Shown: positions 1 to 9,652 of the stretch, piece after piece | How positions within the stretch are numbered: position 1 is the stretch's first letter | Layout: every line of letters starts with the position of its first letter | NCBI RefSeq assembly: GCF_945269915.1 | Contig: NZ_CALYOY010000001.1 | Location: 78,563-142,562 of the forward strand | DNA: 64,000 nt | Source: an uncultured Bifidobacterium sp. | GTDB lineage: Bacteria > Actinomycetota > Actinomycetes > Actinomycetales > Bifidobacteriaceae | Reading direction: 5' to 3' | Made by a program: the position numbers and the translations under genes | Notes under the pieces: generated by a model | What the model was told of the DNA's origin: nothing | Seen by the model: the letters and a program-made list of their open reading frames with translations, nothing else | Database searches by the model: none

Positions 1-49
1 AGAAATTGCGGAATGACATCTTGACGTTGGTCAGGAAAACCTGCCACAT
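1..49 (-). CDS. ABC-2 type exporter permease, N-terminal fragment (runs off window)
   Basis: Only the first 16 codons lie in the window, reading MWQVFLTNVKMSFRNF. The ATG at 49 is preceded by a strong AGGAGGAAG ribosome binding site, and the gene starts 31 bases after the stop of the upstream ATPase gene on the same strand. ABC-2 permeases commonly begin with a short cytoplasmic helix of this kind before their first membrane span. The role, membrane subunit of the exporter encoded next door, is inferred from position, since no membrane segment is visible yet. Confidence 0.6.
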   Translation of the reverse strand, partial: MWQVFLTNVKMSFRNF

Positions 50-79
50 GGGTCTTCCTCCTTTCTGTCGACTGGGCCC

Positions 80-1036
80 TCAATCACGCAACTGCTTGCC
101 GGTCAGCTCCAGGAAGACGTCATTCAGGGAGGGAGGGCGACTGGTCAGGTGGGTGAAGGAGACTCTGCGACTCTCCAGGAGGGTGAGAACATCCTGGAGG
201 TTGCGATCGCCCCGGTTGCAGTGGATGACCAGCTCCCGGCCGTCATAATCCGCAGACTGGGTAACCGCAAGGGCATTGATCGCATCCAGGGTGGAATCGT
301 CAAGGTCGAGGGTCTCGACGCTGATCCGCTCCCCGACCTGAATCATGTCCTTGAGCTCGTCGGCCGTGCCCAGGGCGATTGTGCGACCATGGTCCATGAT
401 CATGATCCTGTCGCAGATCTGCTCGACCTCTTCCATGTAATGGCTGGTATAGACCACGGTCGTCCCCTGCTGATTCAACTCCCCGATGCCCTCCAGGATG
501 GCGTTGCGACTCTGCGGATCCACGGCAACCGTGGGCTCATCGAAGAAGATCAGGTCAGGCTTGTGGGCGATTCCGCAGGCGATGTTGAGCCGACGGAGGA
601 GACCGCCCGAGAGCTTACTGGATCTGTATCTGCGGAAGTCACCCAGACCAACGAAATCGATGGCCTCGTCCACCAGGTGCCGGCGACGCGACCGGGCGGG
701 GACATAGAGGGAACAGAAGTAGTCTATGTTCTCCTCCACGGTCAAGGTGTCAAAAACCGCCACATCCTGGGGAACCATACCCACCCTGCGCTTCAGGTCG
801 AAGGCTGTGGGCCCCATGGTGCCACCGAAGATGGTGATGGTCCCCGAGTCGTAGGTCAGGAGGGAGAGGATGCAGTTGATGGCAGTCGTCTTTCCGGAAC
901 CGTTAGGCCCCAGCAGGCCGAAGATCTCTCCCTGATGAACGTCCATGTCGAAATGGTCCAGGGCGACCATGGACCCGTAACGTTTGACCAGACCGCTGAC
1001 CTTCAGAGCCGATTCTTGATCATTGAATGTGTTCAT
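80..1036 (-). CDS. ABC-2 type exporter ATP-binding protein
   Basis: A single nucleotide-binding domain of about 318 residues. Walker A is GPNGSGKTT, the signature is LSGGLLRRL (last position of the usual LSGGQ changed to L), Walker B is LIFFDEP followed by TVAVDPQSR, and the switch histidine follows in VVYTSHYMEE. The roughly 100-residue C-terminal extension is usual for the CcmA/DrrA-type exporter ATPases. The start used gives MNTFNDQES; an upstream in-frame ATG would add 14 residues but makes no better match to the family. It is divergent from the histidine kinase and response regulator genes, an arrangement in which the two-component system often controls the exporter. The substrate is unknown; drug, lipid or antimicrobial peptide export are all possible. 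Confidence 0.9.
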   Translation of the reverse strand: MNTFNDQESALKVSGLVKRYGSMVALDHFDMDVHQGEIFGLLGPNGSGKTTAINCILSLLTYDSGTITIFGGTMGPTAFDLKRRVGMVPQDVAVFDTLTVEENIDYFCSLYVPARSRRRHLVDEAIDFVGLGDFRRYRSSKLSGGLLRRLNIACGIAHKPDLIFFDEPTVAVDPQSRNAILEGIGELNQQGTTVVYTSHYMEEVEQICDRIMIMDHGRTIALGTADELKDMIQVGERISVETLDLDDSTLDAINALAVTQSADYDGRELVIHCNRGDRNLQDVLTLLESRRVSFTHLTSRPPSLNDVFLELTGKQLRD

Positions 1037-1182
1037 ACCCCCATCATGGTCCAATGATTCGGTTCCATGTGGTGACACCGGTCACGACTTTGTCACCAGG
1101 ACGAGCCGGGTTGAATGACAAATGTCACTGCCCTGACGGGTTCAGGTGCGTCGATTCCCGTCACGGCGTAGAACTGAGAGGT

Positions 1183-2520
1183 ATGAAACGAGGCCGACAG
1201 GAGACAGTTCGAAAGCCGGGGGCGACCGTAGCGAGGATGACGGTACGCCCCCTGCTCATGCTGACCTGCGCCATGGCCGCGTATTGGGCTTTCGGAGAGG
1301 CGAACGCGGTTTGGGTGGCCGGCACCCTCCTGGCGACCTCGGCCGGATGCCTGAGCGAATGGCTCCTCCCATCTCCTGTGGTTCTTCTGCCCCAAGGACT
1401 TCTGGCCCTGGCAACTCTCATAGTGCCTCAGTGGATGTTTCTCCTTCCCGCCATCGCCTTCGACACAGGCCTGGTCGTCAACCTTGATGACCCCCGCCCC
1501 GATTCTTCTACCTGCCGGACACCCAGCCGCCCGGAGAGAGGCGGGTTGTCAGGTCGGAACCAATGTCCGACCCTGGCATGGCTGGCGGTCGAATCGTTCT
1601 GGATAATTCCGGCTTCGGCTAATCTCATCCGCCTGGACGGGACCTGGCAACGATATGCCACTTTGGGACTGACGACCGCAATCTTCGCCCGACTGGTCGG
1701 GTTCATCTGCGCCTCCCTGTCCGGAACGGAACAGCGACTCCTGGACCTGGGCGACCTGCAGAGGTACACAATCAGGCGGATGCACTCCCGAATCGCCGAC
1801 CTGGACGAGGAAAGAGCCCAGACCGCCAGGACGGTTCAATTGACTGAACGCACCCGCATCGCCCGCGAAATGCATGACAACGTCGGTCATCAATTGACCA
1901 GGGCCATCATGCAGACCAAGGCCGACCAGGTGCTTGCCCAAAGCCGCGGTGACCAGGACAGCGCCCGGGCCTTCGGCGAACTGGGCGACACCCTGGACCA
2001 GGCCATGACCACAATCCGTCGGTCGGTGCACGACTTGGAAGACCGGGGCACAGACTTCAATGCCCGAATCGAAGAAGCCTCCCGCTCTCTGGACACAGGT
2101 CAATCCACCGCCATCCAGGTCCACCTGCAGAACGATATCGAAGAGGCGCCGGCCCCCGTGGCCCGTTGCTTCGCCACCATCATCCGCGAGGCCTTGAGCA
2201 ACACCGCCCGCCACAGCCATGCCCAATCGGTCAGCATCATCCTGAAGGACCTACCCATGGTCTGGCAGCTGGTGGTTCAGGATGACGGAGCCCACCATCC
2301 GGTTCCCGCCGACGGGCAATCAGGCATGGGCAGGCCCGCCTCCTACCCTGGGCAAACTTCACAGGAACGCGACTCAGGAGAACAGGCGTGGCGCGGCATG
2401 GGCCTTGCCGACATGGAGGCCCGCGCACATTCCCTGGGTGGTTCGACACTAAGCGGGCCGAATCGGGATGGGTGGCGGGTCTTCGTCAGCCTCCCCAAGA
2501 ACCTGCCACTATCTGCATAG
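1183..2520 (+). CDS. Sensor histidine kinase, NarL/DesK type
   Basis: The N-terminal half holds four to five hydrophobic spans with almost no extracellular domain, as in intramembrane-sensing kinases. A HisKA_3 dimerisation helix follows with the phosphoacceptor histidine in REMHDNVGHQ, then a HATPase domain with the N-box REALSNTARHSHA and G-box RGMGLADMEAR. Such kinases sense envelope stress or membrane state and phosphorylate a LuxR-type regulator, which is encoded 205 bases downstream. The start is uncertain: ATG 1183 has GAGAGG only one base away, and ATG 1237 has a similarly close GCGAGG. An insertion rich in Gly, Gln and Ser between the N and G boxes is longer than usual. Confidence 0.88.
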   Translation: MKRGRQETVRKPGATVARMTVRPLLMLTCAMAAYWAFGEANAVWVAGTLLATSAGCLSEWLLPSPVVLLPQGLLALATLIVPQWMFLLPAIAFDTGLVVNLDDPRPDSSTCRTPSRPERGGLSGRNQCPTLAWLAVESFWIIPASANLIRLDGTWQRYATLGLTTAIFARLVGFICASLSGTEQRLLDLGDLQRYTIRRMHSRIADLDEERAQTARTVQLTERTRIAREMHDNVGHQLTRAIMQTKADQVLAQSRGDQDSARAFGELGDTLDQAMTTIRRSVHDLEDRGTDFNARIEEASRSLDTGQSTAIQVHLQNDIEEAPAPVARCFATIIREALSNTARHSHAQSVSIILKDLPMVWQLVVQDDGAHHPVPADGQSGMGRPASYPGQTSQERDSGEQAWRGMGLADMEARAHSLGGSTLSGPNRDGWRVFVSLPKNLPLSA

Positions 2521-2725
2521 TCGATCCATGGCCCGCATCCCCCGCCCCCGCAACCTGTTTCCAGCAGTTCATACTGGATGGCGAGGCAAAGAGAGTAATG
2601 GACATGCGGCGGAGGAGATTCGTATGGAAGACCGAATAGGTCAGGCAGATGAGTAAGACAAGTAGTATGAGAGAAGCAGCGAACCGTCATGGATACATGG
2701 CGGTCACCACAGAAAGACTCCACTC

Positions 2726-3442
2726 ATGAAGGTTGCAATCGCCGATGATGATCCCATCGTTTGCTCCTCGCTGTTGACCATTCTGACCACCACCCAGACT
2801 GCCGAGGTGATATGGACCGCCAGTGACGGACTATCGGTCCTCAACTCATACAAGGCACCCGATGGCCGACCGGACATCCTCCTCATCGACATTCAGATGC
2901 CCGGGATGGACGGGTTGGAGGCAGCCGGCAGAATCATGGAAGCCGACCCCAACGCGAGGATTCTCTTCCTGACCACCTTCGCCGATGAGGAATACATCTC
3001 CCGAGCCCTTGGCCTGGGAGCCAAGGGCTACCTGATCAAACAGGATGTGGCCTCGGTCGTCCCCGCCCTGGAAGCTGTGATGGCCGGACAGGTGGTTCTG
3101 GGATCCGAGGCCCTGGCCAACCTTCCGCTGGGCGGTCAACCGTCGACCGCGAGCGCACCCGGACGGGAACCGGACCATCGAGGGTGGAAACCCTCCGCGC
3201 CCAACCAGGAGTCTCGGAAGGAGGCCGGAAACCCGATACCGGGCAGATTCGCCGGCCTGAGCCGACGGGAGCGCGAACTGGTCGCCCTGGTCGCCGACGG
3301 ACTGGACAACCACACCATCGCCGACAGGCTCTACCTCAGCGAAGGCACTGTCCGCAACCGTATTTCATCGATCCTGGCCAAGACCAACCTTTCGAATCGA
3401 ACCCAGCTGGCCATTGAATGGCTGAGCAGTCGGGAAGCCTGA
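2726..3442 (+). CDS. Response regulator, NarL/LuxR family
   Basis: A receiver domain (about residues 1-125) with the acidic pair in ADDDP, phosphoacceptor Asp55 in LIDIQMPG, the switch threonines in FLTTF and Lys105 is followed by a linker and a LuxR-type helix-turn-helix (LSRRERELVALVADG ... IADRLYLSEGTVRNRIS). It is the partner of the kinase encoded just upstream. The 40-residue linker, rich in Pro, Gly and Arg, is longer than in most family members. By context the likely target is the divergent ABC-2 exporter, but no operator could be identified by eye. Confidence 0.9.
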   Translation: MKVAIADDDPIVCSSLLTILTTTQTAEVIWTASDGLSVLNSYKAPDGRPDILLIDIQMPGMDGLEAAGRIMEADPNARILFLTTFADEEYISRALGLGAKGYLIKQDVASVVPALEAVMAGQVVLGSEALANLPLGGQPSTASAPGREPDHRGWKPSAPNQESRKEAGNPIPGRFAGLSRRERELVALVADGLDNHTIADRLYLSEGTVRNRISSILAKTNLSNRTQLAIEWLSSREA

Positions 3443-3498
3443 CCCGATGCCAATCTGGCGCCCTGACCGCATCCTGGGTTCCACCTTGGCGTGACCCT

Positions 3499-6400
3499 TC
3501 ACTTCCGGCGCTTCCCGGCAACAACCAGGATAATCAGCCCGGTGAAAGAGATAACCGTAAGCAGGATCAGGGCCTGGGAGACCGCGGAACCCGCCGCCGG
3601 CAGACTTGCGGAGGCCCCATTCCAATCATCCAGGTTGGATTCAACCTTGGTATCCAGGCAGAGGGTCTGCCCATCGATGGTAATCGAACCTGGTACAGGC
3701 CCGTTGGGCTTCCCGGAAACAGATTCGGGACCTGTGGAGGGCTGACCAGGCAGTCCGGAAACGGAACCAGAACTTGAGGGGGCAGCTGGACGAGCCAGGG
3801 AACCATCGTGGTCAGGCATGGTGGAAGGCGGATTGACCGGGCAGGCGGTCAGCGGCTTTCCGGTCACCTTGGCCCTGTCGGTATGATGGCCGGTCACTCC
3901 GACCAGGGTTCCATGAACGTCCACCGACTGCCCGGGTTTGAGAATCAGGTCATTCCATCCCTGCGGATACTTGAGGTCGACCACCCTGCCGCCGCCCGTC
4001 ACGGTCCAATCCTCCAGGCTGAGATCCCTGGCCCGGAAGTAGGCTCCCCGACCCGTGCCCGGATCCTTGCCCGAATCGTTGGTGATGCGGAAGACCATAT
4101 CGATATCACCCTTCACCGGAAGGGCCTGATTGGGTTCATCGCGGTCGCCATCGGGGAATCCACCGGCCGCGTCGAACTTCTCCAGATGCAGACCGGGAGT
4201 CAGGTCAGGGGTTCTGGTCCAGACCGTATTGGAGGGAATCACCCTGTCCTGGTAATACTCGGTAAAACGGTTCTCATGCCTGTCCACAGTGACCAGGCGC
4301 CGGCACTGCAGGTAGGCACGCCATCCCACCTCCTGGTTGGGCATGGCGGAGACCATAGTCAGATAGGCCGCCGTGGCGGCAACCGTCACCTTCCCATCAG
4401 GCCCGGGTACCAGGGTGAAGAGGTTCCCACCCAGGGACGAAGCATCGAAGCCCGACCCAGCCAGTTGGCCGCCCTTGGGAACCAGGACCCTGCCGTTCCT
4501 CGCCAGATCCCTGGAGGCGTAGACGGCCCATTGCCCGGTGAACAGGTCCACGTCCGGAACCAGTTGATCCTCGATGCGCCACTGGCCCACCTGGGGGTAG
4601 GCCCTGCCGGCCGGAAGGATGCTTGAGTCCAGCTGGTAGAGGAAGAGACTGTCGCGGTAGATGCTCCCGGCCCGGGAGGAGCCGCCGCCTACGTCCACGA
4701 CGACATCCTTGGCGGGATTGAGCGGTTGGAGGGGGTTGGAGACGATGTTGGTCTTCCGCCTGATGTCATTCAATATCTGCACCCCCTGGTTCTTGAGCAC
4801 CTGACGGTGCCCGACCCTGATGACCCGGAAGGGCAGGATCAGGTTATAGGTGCGGCCAAGCAGGGACTGGTCGATGGCCGGTTCACCCAGGGGGCTGTGG
4901 CCGACCCGGCGGGCATAGGCTGCAAGGTCCTTGGGCTGGGGGTCGCCCTTGACGGTCAGACCGGTGGCCGGGATGAAGGTGTCGACGGTCTTGGCGAAGG
5001 CGTAGACGACCCCGCCTCGAATCTGGATATTGAACCGGCTGGTGTAGTCCCTTCCATCGGACCCCGTGACCCGGATACGCCCCGGATCGATGCTCAGATA
5101 CTCATCATCGAAGTCATCCACCAGACCGAGCCTCCAGACCCTGTAGGCGTTGTCGGTCTGCCTGGCATCCATGGTGACCCGGTAGACACCCGTATCCCCC
5201 TGGAGGAGGGTCCGGCCGTCGATGCTGACCGACTGGTCACGGGAGCTGACGACCTGCTTGGCCGGATTGACCACCGGAGGCAGACTGAAGACCTTGTTGG
5301 ATGGGGTCAGGGAGTTGTTGATGGTCAACATCCATTGATTGCCCACCCGGTGATCAGTCGGTGCGGCCTTATCCACTGTCCCCTCGAACCGAATCTGGAT
5401 CTTGGGATTACCGGAGGCCCGCCACTGGCCGATCAGGCCGGCATCGGTCAGGACCACCCGTACCAGGTGGTGGGCATCGTCCCAATGAGTGGAGTACTTG
5501 GACTTGGGAATCGGCCGGCCCCGGGAGAGGTCCATCAACTCAAGGGTCTGTTTGTCCGGCCTGAACCACTGATCGTAGACGTCGGTGAAGGCCAGCTCCC
5601 TGACCGGATAAGCCAGGTCAGCAGGGAGGGAGGGTTGGGTGTCCAGCTGGTATTCCAGCCGCTGCCCGGGTTGGACCACCTTCCCGTCCACACTCTCCTG
5701 GGTGCCTCCCTGGCCGGACTCGGAGACCACATCCTTGTTCACCGGCGGCAGGTAGGCACAGATGCCTGGCCGGTTGGTGTCGACGGTCTGCCCGTTGACG
5801 GTCTGGGAACCCTTGTTGGTCAAGGACCCATCCGCCCCGGGCTGGGCAGGCATGGCCGCGCAGAAGGTCACCTCGTCACCCTGGCCCCTGCCCATGTCTT
5901 TCCTGACCTGTGCCGCCCCACCGCCGTTGGCGAAGTTGACGGTAAAGGGCACCAGCATGCTCACCTGCAAGGGGGTGGTCATACCCCGCAACCTGGCCAG
6001 GTAGCCGGCCTTGGCCCGGGCTCTGACCGCCTTCCCCGAGACGGTGATGTCGAAGCGGTTCGTCACATCGCGACCATGCTCATTGATGGCCGATACGCTG
6101 CTGTGCCGGTAATGCCCATCCCCATCCGCGACACCCTCGGCCTCGTAGATCCGCACCTTTGCAGCGCCGTCCTGATCAACCAGGTAATCGGCAGCCGACC
6201 AGTCGTCATCCAAGGCCAGCAGGCCGGGTGCCTGAACCAGGCCGGGATCGACAGTGGCATTGACCACGGCACCGACCTTATCGCCATCCAGGAAGACATG
6301 CCCGTCGGCCCCGGTCCGGTTGGTGTGTGTCGGGTCGATGACCGCCCGCCATCGGCCGGTTGAAGGGTCCTGGAGTATCCATGACTTGTCGGGGTTGGGC

Positions 6401-7458
6401 GTCCAGGTGGGGAACCGCCGTTGCGGGGTCTGATGCTCGGACTCCATGGCCAACCCCTTCCACCGGACGGCACCCGTATCCTGGATGACATTGATGGTCG
6501 GCCTGTAGACGGCCACATCCAAGTCCCACTGCCAAACATGGTTCACCGGCAAATCGCCGCCCCTCCAGACGGCAGTGGCCAGATTCCCGGATGGAGTGTC
6601 ACCGTTCCGGGTGTTGAAAATAAAATGATCGCTCAGATCCCGGCCGTTGGTCATGTCACGAACCCGTTGGCCGCCGATGGTATAGCGCTGGCCCATAGGC
6701 TGGAAGCCGTCACGGAAGGTCAGCTCACGGCCGTTGGTTCCGGTATTGGTGGTAATGCGTGTGTGATTGGTCATGGAATCCGCACTGGTTCCTCGCTCCA
6801 CCTGTTTGTCGGGCAGGCTGGGAGGTTGGTCGGCAGGCCTGGGCTCGAAATCGTTCAGCATGATCACCACAAGGGAGATGCTGTGCTCATTGCCGGCATA
6901 GCGCTCGGCCAGTCCATCCAGGGAATCCCCCGGCTGGTCCCAGAAGGGCTGGCTGGTTCGGTAGGAAACGCCCCGGTTGCTGTAGGACCTACCGGCAATC
7001 GAAGATTGCCAGTTGCTCATCCAGATGGAGTGCTGGGCCATGCTGACCCCGTCAAAGACCCGCTGCCCGCCGTTCATGCCGGTGACGACCCCCACACCGG
7101 TCACCCGGCAGTTCCCCTGACCGCGCCTGTCGGGATGGGCCTGGTCGAACCTCTCCGTGCAGTTCCGGTTGGCCTCGTCCAAGGCCTCCTGTTTGACCCT
7201 GGTCGTGGTGTCATTCGCCCCGTCCCTGATATCCAGAAGGGCAAAGGCCCGGTCGACGCTGGCCACCTCGTGACCACCGAACCCACCCTGACCATCGTCG
7301 CGGTAGGCCCAACCCTGCCAGAAGCCGCCATTACCCTCGGCACCACCGCCGGCATGCCCGGAACCTCCGCCCGCCATGGCAGGTGTCAGGGGTACCAATA
7401 GGGTAAAGCAAGCTATCACTGCAGCCAGGAGTCCCAGCCACCCTCTTCTTCGTTTCAT
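3499..7458 (-). CDS. Large sortase-anchored surface protein with isopeptide-type adhesin repeats
   Basis: About 1,319 residues. The N-terminus is a signal peptide (MKRRRGWLG followed by a hydrophobic stretch ending AMA, then a Gly-rich segment). The C-terminus has the sorting signal LPAAG, a hydrophobic span and KRRK. The C-terminal half carries at least three repeats opening with a Pro-x-Asn/Lys-Lys-x-Val-Val segment (PPVNKDVVSE, PVVNPAKQVV, PLNPAKDVVVD), followed by Gly-rich sequence, Y-Q-L and a D-Q-W/L-x-P-D pattern. This resembles the isopeptide-forming C-terminal domains of AgI/II-type adhesins. The start is set at the second ATG, because AAAAGG sits six bases upstream of it but directly abuts the first. 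Probable role is adhesion to host or to other cells. The gene has no obvious partner pilin or sortase nearby. Ligand unknown. Confidence 0.85.
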   Translation of the reverse strand: MKRRRGWLGLLAAVIACFTLLVPLTPAMAGGGSGHAGGGAEGNGGFWQGWAYRDDGQGGFGGHEVASVDRAFALLDIRDGANDTTTRVKQEALDEANRNCTERFDQAHPDRRGQGNCRVTGVGVVTGMNGGQRVFDGVSMAQHSIWMSNWQSSIAGRSYSNRGVSYRTSQPFWDQPGDSLDGLAERYAGNEHSISLVVIMLNDFEPRPADQPPSLPDKQVERGTSADSMTNHTRITTNTGTNGRELTFRDGFQPMGQRYTIGGQRVRDMTNGRDLSDHFIFNTRNGDTPSGNLATAVWRGGDLPVNHVWQWDLDVAVYRPTINVIQDTGAVRWKGLAMESEHQTPQRRFPTWTPNPDKSWILQDPSTGRWRAVIDPTHTNRTGADGHVFLDGDKVGAVVNATVDPGLVQAPGLLALDDDWSAADYLVDQDGAAKVRIYEAEGVADGDGHYRHSSVSAINEHGRDVTNRFDITVSGKAVRARAKAGYLARLRGMTTPLQVSMLVPFTVNFANGGGAAQVRKDMGRGQGDEVTFCAAMPAQPGADGSLTNKGSQTVNGQTVDTNRPGICAYLPPVNKDVVSESGQGGTQESVDGKVVQPGQRLEYQLDTQPSLPADLAYPVRELAFTDVYDQWFRPDKQTLELMDLSRGRPIPKSKYSTHWDDAHHLVRVVLTDAGLIGQWRASGNPKIQIRFEGTVDKAAPTDHRVGNQWMLTINNSLTPSNKVFSLPPVVNPAKQVVSSRDQSVSIDGRTLLQGDTGVYRVTMDARQTDNAYRVWRLGLVDDFDDEYLSIDPGRIRVTGSDGRDYTSRFNIQIRGGVVYAFAKTVDTFIPATGLTVKGDPQPKDLAAYARRVGHSPLGEPAIDQSLLGRTYNLILPFRVIRVGHRQVLKNQGVQILNDIRRKTNIVSNPLQPLNPAKDVVVDVGGGSSRAGSIYRDSLFLYQLDSSILPAGRAYPQVGQWRIEDQLVPDVDLFTGQWAVYASRDLARNGRVLVPKGGQLAGSGFDASSLGGNLFTLVPGPDGKVTVAATAAYLTMVSAMPNQEVGWRAYLQCRRLVTVDRHENRFTEYYQDRVIPSNTVWTRTPDLTPGLHLEKFDAAGGFPDGDRDEPNQALPVKGDIDMVFRITNDSGKDPGTGRGAYFRARDLSLEDWTVTGGGRVVDLKYPQGWNDLILKPGQSVDVHGTLVGVTGHHTDRAKVTGKPLTACPVNPPSTMPDHDGSLARPAAPSSSGSVSGLPGQPSTGPESVSGKPNGPVPGSITIDGQTLCLDTKVESNLDDWNGASASLPAAGSAVSQALILLTVISFTGLIILVVAGKRRK

Positions 7459-7717
7459 CTTCATCCTTTTCGTCGAGCCGAAATCCGCGGACCATCAATG
7501 CCCACAGGGAGAGCGGAGCGGAGATCCACCATCTTGGAAGGTCATCGAACCGGGCGCCCTCCACCCCATGGACCTCGAGTATGACCGGAGGAATCGGCAG
7601 GTTCCCCTGAGCCGGAGGAATGTGGTCGAATGTGCGCACGACTGGTTATGCTGTGTATGAGATACAACCGATTCGGCCGAGCCCGCGTGGCCACGGCCAG
7701 ACAAAGGAGACAGGACT

Positions 7718-8209
7718 ATGGCAGAGACCTTCAACGTGCTGGTCGAGATTCCCCGCGGTTCGCGCAACAAGTATGAAGTCGACCACGACAGCGGCCGCAT
7801 CATGCTGGACCGCACCCTCTTCACCTCCATGGGGTATCCCGATGACTACGGCTACATCGAGGACACCCTGGGCGAGGACGGCGACCCCTTGGACGCCCTG
7901 GTCATGATTCCGAACTCCGTCTTCCCCGGCTGCGTGGTCGAGTGCCGCGCCGTGGGCCTCTACCACATGGTCGACGAGGCCGGCGGCGACGACAAGGTGC
8001 TCTGCGTGCCTGCCGACGTGCGCTTCGACGACATCAAGGACATCGAGGACGTCTCCGACTTCCACAAGCGGGAGATCAAGCACTTCTTCGAGCAGTACAA
8101 GGCCCTGGAGCCCGGCAAGGAGGTCATGCCCGGCGACTTCTGGACCAACGCCGAGGCCGCCGAGACCGAGATCAAGGCGGCCCGCGAGCGCCTGGCCGAC
8201 CAGAAGTAA
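7718..8209 (+). CDS. ppa: Inorganic pyrophosphatase
   Basis: The 163-residue protein is a complete family I soluble pyrophosphatase, hydrolysing PPi to phosphate and driving biosynthetic reactions in the cytosol. The signature [11 protein letters not shown] carries the metal-binding aspartates, and YEVDHDSG and the [10 protein letters not shown] region are in the expected places. A GGAGACAGG-like ribosome binding site precedes the ATG. The gene is monocistronic, since a strong hairpin terminator follows at 8290-8335. Confidence 0.97.
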   Translation: MAETFNVLVEIPRGSRNKYEVDHDSGRIMLDRTLFTSMGYPDDYGYIEDTLGEDGDPLDALVMIPNSVFPGCVVECRAVGLYHMVDEAGGDDKVLCVPADVRFDDIKDIEDVSDFHKREIKHFFEQYKALEPGKEVMPGDFWTNAEAAETEIKAARERLADQK

Positions 8210-8289
8210 GGCCCAGGACCACTCGAGCGCCGGATGGCATCCTCTCGATAGGGACCCAAACCACCAGGAACCAGCTCCGATGGGAGTCA

Positions 8290-8335
8290 CCCCGGCAGGA
8301 ACCCTTCCGATAGGGACATTCCTGCCGGGGTTTTC
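8290..8335 (+). terminator. Rho-independent terminator after ppa
   Basis: A perfect 12-bp inverted repeat, CCCCGGCAGGAA at 8290-8301 and TTCCTGCCGGGG at 8319-8330, encloses a 17-base loop that can itself form a small CCCT/AGGG stem. TTTT follows directly. Confidence 0.9.
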
Positions 8336-8442
8336 CGTACACGGCGGACCGGGCGGGAACCGGCCGCCGCAAATCCGACGATCCCCTGCCGGGCCGTCTA
8401 CCATGCATAAGTGAGAGATGCCCGGAACGGCAGGGAGCCACT

Positions 8443-8889
8443 ATGACCTTTTATACCTATACCTACCTCAAGGGGGGCCAGACCGACTGGCGGCTGATCA
8501 AGATAATCGTCATCGTGGTACTGGCCCTGGCCTTCCTTTTCTTCCTGGTCATGTACGCCCGACGCAAGTGGGACCGTAAATACAAGGACCTGGCCATCAT
8601 CCTGGGCACCCTGCTCCTCCTGGCGGCCGCGATCCAGTACAGCGACTACACCAATCTGCGCACGGCCAGCGTCCAGAGCGGCCAACTGACCGTCGTCATC
8701 GAGAAATCCGCGGCCAAGCTGGGAGTGGACCCTCGGACCATCAGCATCAACGACACCTCCCGGAACAACGACATGATCATCAAGACCCCCAAGGGCTACT
8801 ACACCCTGGTCTTCAACGGTTCCGGTTCGCAGTTCCTCCTGGAGAAGGCCGACCTGTACCAGCCCGATGTCACCATGATCGGAGAGTAA
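8443..8889 (+). CDS. DUF3290 family membrane protein
   Basis: A 148-residue protein with two hydrophobic spans near the N-terminus (about residues 20-40 and 50-67) and a hydrophilic C-terminal domain. The start YTYTYLKGGQ and the layout match the DUF3290 family, known mainly from lactobacilli and relatives. Function is unknown. It is preceded by GGCAGGGAG and followed after 3 bases by the DUF421 gene, and the same pairing recurs in other Gram-positive genomes, so the two proteins probably act together in the membrane. Confidence 0.82.
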   Translation: MTFYTYTYLKGGQTDWRLIKIIVIVVLALAFLFFLVMYARRKWDRKYKDLAIILGTLLLLAAAIQYSDYTNLRTASVQSGQLTVVIEKSAAKLGVDPRTISINDTSRNNDMIIKTPKGYYTLVFNGSGSQFLLEKADLYQPDVTMIGE

Positions 8890-8892
8890 CCC

Positions 8893-9537
8893 ATGGATAT
8901 CAATTTCTACGTGAATGTGGCCCTGAAGCTGATCGTCGGCCTCCTCTTCATCACCCTCCTGATCAACGTGACCGGCAAGGGGAACCTGGCCCCCACCTCG
9001 CCCATGGACCAGCTGCAGAACTACGTTCTGGGCGGCATCATCGGCGGGGTGATCTACAGCAACTCCATTTCGATGGCCCAGTACATCGTCATCCTCCTGA
9101 TCTGGGCCACCCTGATCCTCCTGACCCGCTATGCCAAGACCCACATCCACGTCGTGGGGAAGTACATCGACGGGGAGCCCGTCACCATCATCAAGAACGG
9201 GAAACTCCTGGTGCAGAACTGCCTCAAGGTCAACCTGACGGCCAAGGAGGTCGACTTCAAGCTCCGCACCCAGGGCATCAACGACATCCGTGATGTCAAG
9301 CGGGGCATCGTCGAGCAGAACGGCGGCCTGACGATCATCTCCAAGGAGGACGAGGACGTGCGCTATCCGGTCATCCTGGACGGCCGGGCCAACCCCGACG
9401 TGTTGGACATGATGGGCAAGGACGACGACTGGCTCATGAAGAGCCTGAACGAAAAAGGGATCAAGAAGGTGTCCGACGTCTACATGGCCAGGTATCAGAA
9501 CGGGAAGCTCTACGCGGTCTCCTACCGGGACAAGTAG
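8893..9537 (+). CDS. DUF421 (YetF-like) membrane protein
   Basis: A 214-residue protein with about three N-terminal membrane spans, then a cytoplasmic part containing the typical DUF421 segments GEPVTIIKNGKLL and a second half-domain with MKSLNEKGIKKVSDV. YetF-like proteins are conserved in Bacillus and lactobacilli; their biochemical role is not established. The start lies 3 bases after the DUF3290 gene stop, so the pair is translationally linked. Confidence 0.85.
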   Translation: MDINFYVNVALKLIVGLLFITLLINVTGKGNLAPTSPMDQLQNYVLGGIIGGVIYSNSISMAQYIVILLIWATLILLTRYAKTHIHVVGKYIDGEPVTIIKNGKLLVQNCLKVNLTAKEVDFKLRTQGINDIRDVKRGIVEQNGGLTIISKEDEDVRYPVILDGRANPDVLDMMGKDDDWLMKSLNEKGIKKVSDVYMARYQNGKLYAVSYRDK

Positions 9538-9622
9538 GCGGCCAAGCGTCGGGCCGGGACGCACGCTGGTGGGGACTGGACGGCATCGGATGAAACGGCC
9601 TGTGGGCACAATCCTGAGGGTC

Positions 9623-9652
9623 TTGCCATACCCCATATCGGGTGCCTATAAT
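9623..9652 (+). promoter_or_regulatory. Promoter of mntP
   Basis: TTGCCA at 9623-9628 and a consensus TATAAT at 9647-9652 are separated by 18 bases. Transcription would begin near 9659 and leave a leader of about 150 bases before the GTG start of mntP. Confidence 0.75.

Noticed and set aside
149..1057. Long open frame opposite the ABC ATPase gene
   Set aside because: It is an antisense shadow: the opposite strand encodes a complete, motif-bearing ATPase, and the shadow peptide has no recognisable domain. The same holds for the many long antisense frames over the surface protein, valS, gatB, clpB and others, which come from high GC content.
2683..2704. Hairpin ACCGTCATG/CATGGCGGT between the kinase and regulator genes
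   Set aside because: It has no T-run and lies close to the regulator start; too weak to call a terminator or operator.
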